52,042 nt of DNA from NCBI GenBank assembly GCA_021828865.1, contig JAJZCW010000024.1, positions 1 to 52,042 on the forward strand, read 5' to 3'. The position numbers were made by a program, and so were the translations under genes. Position 1 is the first letter of the stretch, and each line of letters starts with the position of its first letter. Of this stretch, positions 30,538 to 39,400 are shown piece by piece. The DNA comes from Bacillota bacterium (GTDB lineage: Bacteria; Bacillota; Bacilli; Alicyclobacillales; SLC66). The notes below the pieces were generated by a model. That model had not been told where the DNA came from. It did no database searches and saw only the letters and a program-made list of their open reading frames with translations.

Positions 30538-30562
30538 GTAACGAGGCAAAAAAGAGGCTAAT

Positions 30563-31669
30563 CTAAGATAATTCACTCTGACGCTTCAAAATCCCCGCTA
30601 TGCGTTCTGTGGCCTCCTGTTGCATGTTTTGAGTGACATGGGAATATGTGTCAGCCGTCATTCGGATTGAGGTATGGCCTAACCGTTCCGCAACTACTTT
30701 CAACGGCGTACCGCCCTGCAAAAGTAATGTAGCGTGAGTATGGCGTAGATCGTGGAACGATACCGGGGGCAGAGATAAAGCCTTGACCGCTTTTCGCATA
30801 TCCCGCGCTAACGTAGCGGGGTCAATCGGTTCGCCAGCCGCATTGACCAACACATAGTCGCTCACTTTTGCGTGTTCGTCGCGCCATTCGCGCAGGATTG
30901 TCACCAAGTCTGGCGCGAGCGGGACTGAGCGGACACTACCTACTGTTTTTGGCTTGTCTACTATATCCGTACCCTGTTTCGGTCGCCTTTGTCTTGCTTG
31001 TACCACGCGCACTACGGCGGCGTCTAGGTCGCAATCGCCCCACGTAAGCCCGCATATCTCGCCCCGCCTCAAACCAGTATATGCCGCCAAGTAAACGCCT
31101 ACATAGCTAATCGGGTGTCGATCTTTGAGCCAGTCTAGCAACGTGAACACTTGTTCGACGGATAGGGTATGACGGCGTTCGCTTCCACCTTTGGGGGCGT
31201 CAACCCGTCGCATGGGCGACGTGGTAATAATCCCCCGTCGCACGGCACGGTTCAGCGCCGCCCGCAATACGCGGTGAACTCGATGAACGGACGAGGCCGC
31301 CTTGCCTTGAGTCTCTAATGAGTGGTACATAGCCTCAATTTGTACGTGTGTGAGGTCGCCAAGTGTTACGTCACCAATATATTTTTTGATGATCTCACAA
31401 GTATATTGATAAGTTTCGACTGTGCGGGGCTTATTATTCAGGCTACTTAACCACTCGTCCAGATAATCCTTGAGTAGTAGAGCAGGAGAGGCCTTACCCT
31501 CGCTTGCATCTATGAGCGCCAAAGCCGCCCTCAGTGCATCTTGCGCGTCTTTTTTGCGTTCAAAACCACTTTTCCGAATTTGTGGATAAACGCCTTTCGA
31601 GGGATCGAAAGGCAGATTGATGATGTACTGCCACTTGTCACCACGTTTCCTGACGGTTCCCGTTGCCAA
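30563..31669 (-). CDS. Tyrosine-family site-specific integrase
   Basis: A 368-aa recombinase of the phage/ICE integrase type. An N-terminal AP2-like arm-binding domain (GTVRKRGDKWQYIINLPF, residues 3-50) and a SAM-like core-binding domain (about 60-160) precede the catalytic domain. Active-site residues are visible: Arg in AAYTGLRRGEICGL near 200, HDLRHTHATLLLQ near 305, the His of LGHTS and the Tyr of TADTYSHV near 343. It points toward tRNA-Val, the usual layout for an element integrated in a tRNA 3' end. No excisionase gene is recognised beside it. Confidence 0.95.
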   Translation of the reverse strand: MATGTVRKRGDKWQYIINLPFDPSKGVYPQIRKSGFERKKDAQDALRAALALIDASEGKASPALLLKDYLDEWLSSLNNKPRTVETYQYTCEIIKKYIGDVTLGDLTHVQIEAMYHSLETQGKAASSVHRVHRVLRAALNRAVRRGIITTSPMRRVDAPKGGSERRHTLSVEQVFTLLDWLKDRHPISYVGVYLAAYTGLRRGEICGLTWGDCDLDAAVVRVVQARQRRPKQGTDIVDKPKTVGSVRSVPLAPDLVTILREWRDEHAKVSDYVLVNAAGEPIDPATLARDMRKAVKALSLPPVSFHDLRHTHATLLLQGGTPLKVVAERLGHTSIRMTADTYSHVTQNMQQEATERIAGILKRQSELS

Positions 31670-32078
31670 ATTATGTCACCCCCAAATAAAAAAATTTTTT
31701 TAGATTTTTACCCTTTTTATATTTGATCGTTTGCTCCGAATTGTCAAACCTCCACACTTTGCGGTCAATCTCCCTCAATTTCAGAAGTTGCCTATTTCCA
31801 GTTCGAAATCCACAAATGAAACAAAACTTACTCATTTACATGCCAAACTCTCATGTCTGTGGCGCAACTTTTCATAGATTATCTTTGTGTTTTTTAGAAA
31901 ACTCACAAACTGTAGTATACAGCAAAAATCAATATTAACGGGGTTTTAAGGCATTGACTTAGCAAAAAGCATAGGTAATATGATGTTATACGCGGCACAA
32001 GTGTAGTACAGATAAGCGGCAGTAAGCGGTAAGGTTTTAATTACCATAAATGGGTATACAGGACGGAGGGAATGAAAC
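31670..32078. other. Intergenic control region of the element's left end
   Basis: A 409-nt AT-rich gap between the divergent integrase and clamp genes, with no convincing ORF. It holds a TTCCGAATT-like site (31734-31742) and an imperfect palindrome CTGTAGTATACAG (31910-31922). A promoter for the clamp gene is likely, with TTGACT (31954-31959) and TAATAT (31976-31981). Two TAAGCGG repeats lie at 32013-32019 and 32023-32029. These could be integrase, repressor or replication sites. Confidence 0.45.
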
Positions 32079-33143
32079 ATGCAAATTACCAAAAAAGATG
32101 TACAGGCGGTAATTGGCACCGTTAAAAAAGCAGTGGCACATCGCGCCAAGGATGCACAGTTAGTCACACTAAGTAGTGACGGTACAACGCTAACCGTTAG
32201 TCACGCTAACGGTACATACTGGTTAGCGTCATCCACCCCGCTCGCAGTTACGGGCGAACCGCTTGCGGTCACGGTGGATGCTGACGTGGTAAAGGTGTTG
32301 AGTAAGATGCGAGGCACAATCACACTGACCGTTGACGCCAACAAACTGATTGCGCAAGACACGCACGGCACAACGATCATACCAGCTAAGTCATTTGTGC
32401 CGCAGGCGCACGATTGGCAAACGCTTGCCACAGTACCAGCCGCCGCACTGATCGAGCCATTGGCGCAAGTGATTTTCGCGGCCTCGACTAATCAGGCGGT
32501 GCCAGCGCTGGCAAATGTTCTTATGCAGTTTGGCTCTAACGGGATTAGAGCCACAGCCACCAATGGTGCGGTGATTGCACATGCGCATTACGCCAGCGAG
32601 AGATTGCCGAACGCAACCCTGTTGATCCCGGCGGCAGGGGTACAGACATTAGTAGACCTAGCGCCTTCGGGTGAAATCCATATATATACAGATGCGACTC
32701 ATACAGTGCGCCTAATATTTGGAAATACGACAATGGATTTAACACTTTTTGACATTAAAAAATACCCTCCCGCCCTGTTAGTGCAGGACAAGCAAGGCGT
32801 ACCGATTTTGAACGTCAGCCGCAAGGCTTTAAAGACCGCTCTGGATCGTATCGCTCTGGCATACGGCGACGGCGACGCCCGCACGGTGCGCCTAGTATTG
32901 GCGGACGGAACGGCAAAACTGATCGCGGCCGCGACTAGTAGAGTGGATTACACACTAGGCGCGGCTCAAGGCGAACACGATATGTTGCTACATTTTGATG
33001 CTTTTGTGGCGGCGGTCAAAGCCAGCCCGGACGAGGATTTTACACTGTTGGCGAGGGAAAATGGCTTAATTATGCTGGGTGCAATGGCACAATACACACT
33101 TGCAACGGTGAGGGAGGTTGTAAAAAATGGAAGATTTACTTGA
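32079..33143 (+). CDS. Divergent DnaN-like sliding clamp of the element
   Basis: A 354-aa protein whose layout follows the bacterial beta clamp: the start MQITKKDVQAVIGTVKKAV, a central segment GIRATATNGAVIAHA in place of the usual SATDSHRLA, LLIPAAGVQTLVDLA in place of VIPGKSLTEL, and a third domain ending ALGAM-like LIMLGAMAQYTLATVR. Similarity to the host dnaN at 6.8-7.9 kb is structural rather than close. An ACGGAGGG site lies 8 nt upstream. It is likely a replication or repair factor of the element. The call rests on motif order; fold prediction would settle it. Confidence 0.65.
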   Translation: MQITKKDVQAVIGTVKKAVAHRAKDAQLVTLSSDGTTLTVSHANGTYWLASSTPLAVTGEPLAVTVDADVVKVLSKMRGTITLTVDANKLIAQDTHGTTIIPAKSFVPQAHDWQTLATVPAAALIEPLAQVIFAASTNQAVPALANVLMQFGSNGIRATATNGAVIAHAHYASERLPNATLLIPAAGVQTLVDLAPSGEIHIYTDATHTVRLIFGNTTMDLTLFDIKKYPPALLVQDKQGVPILNVSRKALKTALDRIALAYGDGDARTVRLVLADGTAKLIAAATSRVDYTLGAAQGEHDMLLHFDAFVAAVKASPDEDFTLLARENGLIMLGAMAQYTLATVREVVKNGRFT

Positions 33144-33981
33144 TCAGTATTCAGATGCGCGGCTTGCCTTAGTTCGGGCAAGTGCCAGCGCCAAAGCGAA
33201 AATGCAGGAGCTTGTGGCAGAGATGCGGGCGGTGGTTGCGCGTATGCCCGCATGGGTAGCCGAGTACGTGGATGAGGATGAGGACGAGGACGACGATCAG
33301 GGCGAGGAACGAAAGGCGGCAGAGGAATACGTAAATAGTCTGTCTTATCTGCTAGATGTTGCCAACGACCTTGACCCGAGTGATACAGCTACTTTACGCG
33401 ATTTATTACGACGTTACAATATGACCAAACATGATCTCACACTACTGGGTTCAATGCGACGCTCAACGGCATATACACTTACTTTGATTGCAAAGTACGC
33501 AGATCGCCCGGTATTGGTGGAGATCGAGCGCGACGCAAATAAACTGACCAAGCCGCACAGCCGCGAATTGCCGCTAGACAAGGTGGTTAATACGCCGGAC
33601 AACCGTTATGATCCACAAACATTGATCGACACGAACGAAACCGAGGGCGCGGATGCCCGCGCAAAAGTGCAAGCATTATATCGCGCTCTTGTGTCAGGGC
33701 GTAAGATCACGGGTGACATGATGTACGCGCTCGCCCGTGGTCAAGGTGGTTATACGTATCAATCCATGGGCGATTTAACGGCAGTGGAGAAGGCTACCGC
33801 AGAACAAGAGTTCGCCAACGGCAAGCCAAAAATTGCCGCACAGCTAGCGAACCTACTGCCAAGCGATATACTGGATGGGTTTGACTTAGAGGTAGATGGC
33901 TTGGAGTGGCTACAATGCCACAAAATCCCGAACAAGCGCAAAGCACCCGTCCCCGAATTGGAGTTCGCGCCATTATGGTAG
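33127..33981 (+). CDS. Hypothetical protein with acidic stretch
   Basis: A 284-aa protein of unknown function that starts inside the last codons of the clamp gene after GGGAGGTTG. Residues 1-45 are a long amphipathic helix, possibly coiled coil, followed by an acidic run at about 49-57 (DEDEDEDDD). The remainder is helical and hydrophilic, with no signal peptide or membrane segment. Overlap with the clamp gene suggests co-translation and perhaps a replication-linked role, which is inference. The M50 protease gene overlaps its end in another frame. Confidence 0.7.
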   Translation: MEDLLDQYSDARLALVRASASAKAKMQELVAEMRAVVARMPAWVAEYVDEDEDEDDDQGEERKAAEEYVNSLSYLLDVANDLDPSDTATLRDLLRRYNMTKHDLTLLGSMRRSTAYTLTLIAKYADRPVLVEIERDANKLTKPHSRELPLDKVVNTPDNRYDPQTLIDTNETEGADARAKVQALYRALVSGRKITGDMMYALARGQGGYTYQSMGDLTAVEKATAEQEFANGKPKIAAQLANLLPSDILDGFDLEVDGLEWLQCHKIPNKRKAPVPELEFAPLW

Positions 33982-34412
33982 TCTCTAACTTTTTTCTCGC
34001 TCTGGCGGCGGCTGTGGCGGTTCATGAGTTAGGCCACGCCGCCGCCGCCCGGCTGGTGGGCGTCCGGGTTGACAGGGTGCAGATTGGGTGGGGACAACGG
34101 GTGATCCGGGTGGGCGTGCTAGACGTGCGGTTAGTGCCAACCGGGGGCATGGTTTTGGCGGAACCGTCTCGCCCGTGGCAGGGCATCGTAATTGCGGCGG
34201 CAGGCGTACTCGCGCAGTGGAGCGTACTCGCACTGGCGATGGCAACAGGTTTGACGCGAACCGATATTCCATTTTGGGGGTGGTATCTGGGACTAGCACT
34301 AGTAGCGCTTTTGCATTATGTACCACTTGGTAGGAGTGACGGGGCGTTGATTTTGCACTACGTAAGACAAGCAAGGCGAGCAAAATCAAAAAATCCAACT
34401 CGTCCCTTATAG
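33915..34412 (+). CDS. Minimal M50 (site-2-protease-like) metalloprotease
   Basis: A 165-aa membrane protein. The zinc motif HELGHAAAARL (HExxH) is near residue 36 in the first hydrophobic segment (FFLALAAAVAV before it). The third metal ligand is probably in LGRSDGALIL near residue 140, matching the LDG motif of S2P proteases. It has about four membrane spans and no PDZ domain, so it is smaller than RseP or SpoIVFB. The start is uncertain: ATG 33915 has a TTGGAG site, but GTG 33906 and ATG 33975 at the preceding stop are alternatives. The substrate is unknown. Confidence 0.75.
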   Translation: MPQNPEQAQSTRPRIGVRAIMVVSNFFLALAAAVAVHELGHAAAARLVGVRVDRVQIGWGQRVIRVGVLDVRLVPTGGMVLAEPSRPWQGIVIAAAGVLAQWSVLALAMATGLTRTDIPFWGWYLGLALVALLHYVPLGRSDGALILHYVRQARRAKSKNPTRPL

Positions 34413-34454
34413 TATGTAGCACCACAAAATAAAAAACCCAGAGGAGAATGCAAA

Positions 34455-34778
34455 ATGGCAATTCTGCAAAAACCGGAAATTATTGAAGCTGTGTCAAAAC
34501 GCTTGGGAGGTAGCAAAAAAGCCGCCACGGATGCCACGGAAGCGGTTATCGAGGTCATTGCTGAACAGTTACTTAAAGGCAATGCCGTCAAGTTTCAAAA
34601 ATTTGGGCAATTCGAGATTGTGCAACGTGGCGAACGTAAAGGCCGTAACCCCAAAACTGGCGAGGTTATTGACATTCCGGCGTCAATGGTGCCAGCGTTC
34701 CGCGTTTCCAAAATCTTCAAGCAGGCTGTGAACGAAAGCAAGGCCGCGAAAAAGACATTGGCAAAAGTGGCAAAATAG
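34455..34778 (+). CDS. HU-family DNA-binding protein
   Basis: A 107-aa HU/IHF protein. The core has AILQKPEIIEAVSKRLGGSK at the N-terminus and the DNA-binding arm FGQFEIVQRGERKGRNPKTGE with the conserved NPKTG turn. It is about 15 residues longer than typical HU because of a lysine-rich tail (SKAAKKTLAKVAK). CAGAGGAGAA precedes the ATG. An element-coded HU could help integrase-mediated bending or replication. A terminator follows. Confidence 0.93.
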   Translation: MAILQKPEIIEAVSKRLGGSKKAATDATEAVIEVIAEQLLKGNAVKFQKFGQFEIVQRGERKGRNPKTGEVIDIPASMVPAFRVSKIFKQAVNESKAAKKTLAKVAK

Positions 34779-34793
34779 CCGACATAAAACTTC

Positions 34794-34819
34794 AAAAGGC
34801 GGGTTTTTGCCCGCCTTTT
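34794..34819 (+). terminator. Terminator after the HU gene
   Basis: AAAAGGCGGG (34794-34803) pairs with CCCGCCTTTT (34810-34819) around a TTTTTG loop: ten base pairs ending in T residues. Confidence 0.88.
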
Positions 34820-34821
34820 AC

Positions 34822-34849
34822 ATACATAACGTCACAGGATGAGGGAGGA
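34822..34849 (+). repeat. Repeated leader, copy 1
   Basis: ATACATAACGTCACAG followed by a GAGGGAGG ribosome site. The same 16 bases recur at 35037-35052, again directly after a hairpin and before a gene start. A shared leader or operator is likely. Confidence 0.6.
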
Positions 34850-34858
34850 TCAAATTAA

Positions 34859-35014
34859 ATGCAAACTATACTGATGACGCGAGCCGAATTTGCAAAGATA
34901 CACCCGGATTACAAATTAACCGCTAAGCAATCGCAAGACGGGCGGGCGTATGTAATGCAACTGGACAAAAATACAGGTGGTAGCATCCTAGTGCCAGTGC
35001 ATTTTACCGATTAA
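34859..35014 (+). CDS. Hypothetical 51-aa protein
   Basis: A small frame starting MQTILMTRAEFAKIHPDYKL and ending LVPVHFTD. GAGGGAGGA lies 8 nt before the ATG at 34859, and both neighbours have matching leaders, so expression is plausible. The sequence is a mixed alpha/beta protein with no membrane segment. No family is recognised. A GGGGC-GCAA-GCCCC hairpin follows at about 35018-35033. Confidence 0.65.
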   Translation: MQTILMTRAEFAKIHPDYKLTAKQSQDGRAYVMQLDKNTGGSILVPVHFTD

Positions 35015-35015
35015 C

Positions 35016-35036
35016 TATAGGGGCGCAAGCCCCTAT
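35016..35036 (+). terminator. Hairpin after the 51-aa gene
   Basis: AGGGGC and GCCCCT pair around a GCAA tetraloop, with a flanking ATA/TAT. There is no T-run, so it may stabilise RNA rather than terminate. Confidence 0.5.
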
Positions 35037-35063
35037 ATACATAACGTCACAGAACGAGGGAGG
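35037..35063 (+). repeat. Repeated leader, copy 2
   Basis: ATACATAACGTCACAG at 35037-35052, then AACGAGGGAGG. It matches copy 1 at 34822 and precedes the 212-aa hypothetical gene. Confidence 0.6.
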
Positions 35064-35074
35064 GACTAAGACAT

Positions 35075-35713
35075 ATGGACGTAAACACTGCAATAGTTAA
35101 GTATGGTATGTTTTTACAACCTAACGAGCAGGACAAAGTGGTGCCTGTCACATCAATTATGCCAGATCGGGACTGGATTATTAGCCACAAATTGGAAATC
35201 GTAAACGAGATAAAAAGACGACAATCGCTATTAATACCAATTACCCAAGCATCGGCTAAGTTTTTTCTGCACTGGAAGTATATACCATCAACGATACGCA
35301 CTGTGCGTATCGACGGCAAAAGCGCAAAAATAGGTGATCCAGCGCGGCATGTATGGTCAGTCGTACAGCTTAACGTCGAACGTGAGCAGATTGACATAGA
35401 TAATTATCTGTATCAGTTACTATACCCACCTGTGTTGGCGGGCGCTATCATCGCTCAAGGGGGTTATCCATTGACAGATGGCACGGTGGTCTGGCCTCTA
35501 ACGATAGAACAAGCAGTAGGCATATTGGATGATGCCAACCGAACGGCTTTGGCACACGGCACGGTCTGTGAAAATGTGGAACCCGTGCGTAACTTAACGT
35601 TTTTAATACGTAAGACGATTACAGATTATGACGGTTTACCCTTAACACTGGAAATGGACGGGCAAGTACCGCTAGGCTATATGCCTACTCGCACAAGCCA
35701 ATATCTCAAGTGA
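35075..35713 (+). CDS. Hypothetical 212-aa protein
   Basis: A soluble-looking protein with no signal peptide or membrane span. GAGGGAGGG lies 11 nt before the ATG. Local features are a basic KRRQSLLIPI segment and a hydrophobic YLYQLLYPPVLAGAIIAQGG patch in the middle. It shares its leader with the preceding 51-aa gene. No family is recognised; a transcription or transfer role cannot be inferred. Confidence 0.65.
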   Translation: MDVNTAIVKYGMFLQPNEQDKVVPVTSIMPDRDWIISHKLEIVNEIKRRQSLLIPITQASAKFFLHWKYIPSTIRTVRIDGKSAKIGDPARHVWSVVQLNVEREQIDIDNYLYQLLYPPVLAGAIIAQGGYPLTDGTVVWPLTIEQAVGILDDANRTALAHGTVCENVEPVRNLTFLIRKTITDYDGLPLTLEMDGQVPLGYMPTRTSQYLK

Positions 35714-35726
35714 CAAGCAAAAACAC

Positions 35727-35756
35727 TTGACAGAACATGCGTTCTAGCTGTATTGT
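35727..35756 (+). promoter_or_regulatory. Promoter with embedded LexA (SOS) box
   Basis: TTGACA (35727-35732), 18-nt spacer, TATTGT (35751-35756). The spacer contains GAACATGCGTTC (35733-35744), which fits the Gram-positive LexA box GAAC-RNRY-GTTC perfectly. Bound LexA would block this promoter. Confidence 0.75.
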
Positions 35757-35793
35757 AAGTGTAACAAATAGTAACCTACGGAGGTTAGCGAAA

Positions 35794-36417
35794 ATGCGTA
35801 AATTATTAGCGACACTAAGCGTCTTGAGCGTTTTAGCGACAGTCGCCGCGCCAGCTATGGCGGCTCAGGCCACCGTACATGAGGACGGCTACACGCTGGT
35901 TAAATCTCAATTTGAGGAAAACAATAAGCCTGCTTATACACCTTATGTATTTGCCGCCAAAGACCCTAACAGTGGCGTCATGACAACGTTTGTGCCTATC
36001 TGGTATGTGATGCAGATTTTGAAGGCCGCAGGGATTAAAAACACTTGGAACGGTCACACCTTACACTTGGAAACGGATTTTAGCGGTGTGTTAGATATTA
36101 AAGGTACGCGGGGAAAGGACTCTATCACGATGACAGGTAAAACGCTTGAGTCAGGCGTACCCGCGTTCGCGCTCAAAGATCCTAACAGTGGTAAGCTGAC
36201 AACGTTCTTTGGTCTTTTTTACGCCGAGAAAATGCTAGACGAGCAAGGGCTTCCGGCGCAGTGGAACGGCAAAAACCATGTGTTTGAGGTTGTAGTGCCG
36301 GGTGCAGACCAAAATAGGGTAGTAAGCAATACGTTTCAAATGCAAAAAGTACCAGCAGGGGCGGAAGTTTCAAGTACAACGTGGTCATCGCAAGGTGTTT
36401 CTGGCTTTGGTCAGTAA
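35794..36417 (+). CDS. Secreted protein with two internal repeats
   Basis: A 207-aa protein with a clear signal peptide (RKLLATLSVLSVLATVAA, cleavage near AMAA-QA). Two about 45-residue repeats follow, each with KDPNSG, then TTF, an aromatic helix and W-N-G near the end (AAKDPNSGVMTTF near residue 54 and LKDPNSGKLTTF near 128). The start at 35794 has ACGGAGG 8 nt upstream. The KDPN-S/T-G motif recurs in the N-terminus of the next, much larger protein, suggesting a shared binding module. It may be a surface or envelope-binding protein. Expression should be damage-inducible if the LexA box is real. Confidence 0.75.
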   Translation: MRKLLATLSVLSVLATVAAPAMAAQATVHEDGYTLVKSQFEENNKPAYTPYVFAAKDPNSGVMTTFVPIWYVMQILKAAGIKNTWNGHTLHLETDFSGVLDIKGTRGKDSITMTGKTLESGVPAFALKDPNSGKLTTFFGLFYAEKMLDEQGLPAQWNGKNHVFEVVVPGADQNRVVSNTFQMQKVPAGAEVSSTTWSSQGVSGFGQ

Positions 36418-36427
36418 ATAATGACAA

Positions 36428-36464
36428 TTCCACCAAGTCCCCACTAATAAGTAGGGACTTTTTA
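36428..36464 (+). promoter_or_regulatory. TCCACC-hairpin leader, copy 1
   Basis: TTCCACC (36428-36434), then AAGTCCC paired with GGGACTT (36435-36441 with 36454-36460) and a T-run. It lies 28 nt before the large secreted protein gene. In this copy the ribosome site GAGAGGGG is downstream of the stem. Confidence 0.65.
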
Positions 36465-36488
36465 TTTTGCCATGAGAGGGGCAAGCGC

Positions 36489-39400
36489 ATGAAAAAACGC
36501 TTATTAACAGAAGCCGCCGCCGTTGCAGTGGCCTTAACGTCATTAACTGCTTACGCGGCAAGCAATAGTGTGGTCATGTATGGCGACACAGCACAGCGTA
36601 CCCACGTTTCAACCATTAGTGATCCTTACCCGTGGATGCCAGAGGCTACATTGACCAATGCCAAAGACCCTAATACGGGCTTGACCATTAACAATCTTGC
36701 CAGCGCCAGCACTGCCATAGGCGCAGGTGGGGTTATGTTTTATCCTGTGTCGGTGGGCAGTATCGGCAACAACTATCAAGGTATCAATGGCTATATGATC
36801 GCATTTGATGTGTCAAAATGGACGGGCGGTAAGCCTGCCGTCATAGGGATTAACCAAATCCCTAACGTGTCAAATAGTTCGCCCGTTTACGATCCCAATA
36901 CAGGCGCGGCATACTTGGCGGCAGGCACTAAGTTTTACACGTTCACGATTAGTGGCGGGCGTTTAAGCAATACCAGCGTGTCCATAGGCGGTGCAGGCAC
37001 AAGCAATTACAATCAAGTGGTGTCTTATCCGCTTTATGTCACGGCGGCGCAGGCGGGTACGCCTACTGATGAGATATGGGTTTCAACGCAGAATGGTTGG
37101 CTCTACTCTATCAACCCTAGTACAATGCAGGTCATTGGCTCAGTCAACATAGGTCAACGCATGGATGCCAGCCCCGCATTAGTCACAGCGTCAGATGGCA
37201 CTAAGTATATTGCGGTCACGGGTGCAGATGATCCCAACGGACACAATGCAAATTATGGTGGTAAATCAGGGGTAGGTATGTTATTTCTAGTCAACCCCAT
37301 AACAGGTAACTACAAATATCTTGCCAATCCCTACGGCGCAATCTCTTCCACAGCCTCACCAGTCGCCACCAGCACGGGCATAATCATGTGGAACGATGGC
37401 GAAGGTAACGTATTTGTGGGCAAAATCGCACCGGACGGCACCGTAAGCATACTGCAACAGCACCCGAATGTTGGCGACGGGCAAACGTCATGGGACGGCG
37501 AAAGTGCTTATGCAGAAAATCAGTACATTGAACCGTTCACAGACGGGGGCACTTATGGGTATGCAACAATCAATCCCGCTACAGGTGCAGGGAAGCAATA
37601 CGCTAGTAGCGGTCAAAGTGGTCAATTAGCCCCCGTTGGCTCCCCGGAAATCAGCGCCAATGGAAATATGTACATCGCTGACGCTGTAGGTGGCATTGAC
37701 GAAATACAACCAAACCCGCAAAACGGCAATCTGTACGATGGGACTAAGGGCGGTTGGCTCCCAAGTTTCGGATCGTCAGAAGGGACGCCACTATCCACGG
37801 CGGCAGAAATCAATGTTGGCTCTAAACTTAATAAAACCGAACCAACACTAACGCTTGCCACGAATCAGGGCTTAGAGTTGTGGATCAACGCTGGCGAGTA
37901 CCTAACCTTCGAGACACAGGCGAACACTGGCAGTTACACTAGCAGTAGTAGCACTCAGTTTTCGCAATCTTTGAAATTGGCAGTAGGCACAGGAAATTTG
38001 CCTACTGATTCGGGTAATCATGATGTGATTGCGTTTGATTTGTCCGTGAACGGTGGGACGCAAAAAGATGATGTAGGCGCGGTTGGCACGTATGACGCGG
38101 CGGGCAATCCATTGACAGGTAGTATTGCGGTGAGTCAGAACGATTTAAATACATGGCTCGCCAACTACGATAAGCAATATCCTAGCGCTTGGAACACGAG
38201 CGCACAAAACAATGTAGTGGTCACAGCCTATGCGCCTACTAGTACAGATGTGGAAAACTACGTGTTCCAAGGCTCCACCGCCGAGAGGGGCGGGCAGGCG
38301 GCTTTTGTGACCGTGAATTTTCCCGCGCCTAGTGCCAGTACGCCAACAGCCCCCGGCAATCCGCCCATCGGTTGTGTGGAAAATGGTAATGTGGCTTGCA
38401 GTTCCGCCTTACCGGGCTATACCGAGTGGCGGTTTTTGTCGCCCGGAATGTTAGGCGTCCTAGAGGGTAAGAGTTATCCTGCCGTTCACAGTAACGGCAC
38501 CAATTATACAGGCGGGACAGCATGGAAAATACACCCAATAACGGAACAGGCAATCACCAGTAAGGCCGCCGCGCAGACCACAACGTATTACAGTAGCCAG
38601 CGCAATCCGGGTGGGATTAACGACAGTCAAACAGCTAACTGGTGGAATAATTTTACAATTGAGTTTGTGAATAGTGCCAAAACGAGCGCTAGTTTTAACC
38701 TCAACGGCACGTTAAAAACCACGGGCGACATGCTATATAGTAAGCGCTATATCAGCAGTTGGACGCCTCATTGGTCGGAGGCTTGTAGCCTGTACGGTTG
38801 CTGGTGGATCTGGGAAGGGTACACGCCTAACTACAGCACCGAGTATTTGTATCGCAACGTAAGCGTAACGGAAACCGAAAGCGCCAGCCTCAATGTCCCG
38901 TTAGGCCAGACCGCGTGGTGGAATCCGTCAACCGTGAACGTGACCGCGAGCGGCAGTTTTGGGAGTGGCGAAACGCCAATCACACCAGCCGGAAGTAGCA
39001 TGTCATGGTCACAACCCGTTTGGGCGGCTTATGGCGGTTGGGTTTCGAGTGTGAATGGCAACCGCAGTTCGGAAGTTGGGATAACGAGTGGCCTAGGCGG
39101 TACAACGGGTTTGACGGCAAACAGTATGTTACCGGGTACGCCCACAGATGGAACGCCCGCCAACGTGCCAGCGCCAAGTGCCCTTAACGGCGTTTGGTAC
39201 TCAGACGCACCAATACCGCCAATCCCGGCAGGTGGTGACACCAGCCCGCAGGGTGCGCCTACGTCGCACCCATTCGATGCAGAGCATAACGGCGGCGTGT
39301 TGATGCAACCCTCAGTGAGCGCGAGCGACTACCCGCAGTTAGGTGCTGGTGAGTGGTACGTCATGCCAACCTACACGATCACTAGCGGCAGTGGGACGTT

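Noticed and set aside
30282..30566. Open frame running through the tRNA genes
   Set aside because: It reads across three tRNAs and the inverted repeat, so it is not a protein gene.
31145..31156. GAACACTTGTTC inside the integrase gene resembling a LexA box
   Set aside because: It lies within coding sequence, lacks the RNRY centre and is not near a promoter; probably chance.
38329..39241. Several minus-strand frames opposite the large secreted protein
   Set aside because: They lack ribosome sites and recognisable domains and arise from the repetitive, GC-rich coding strand.
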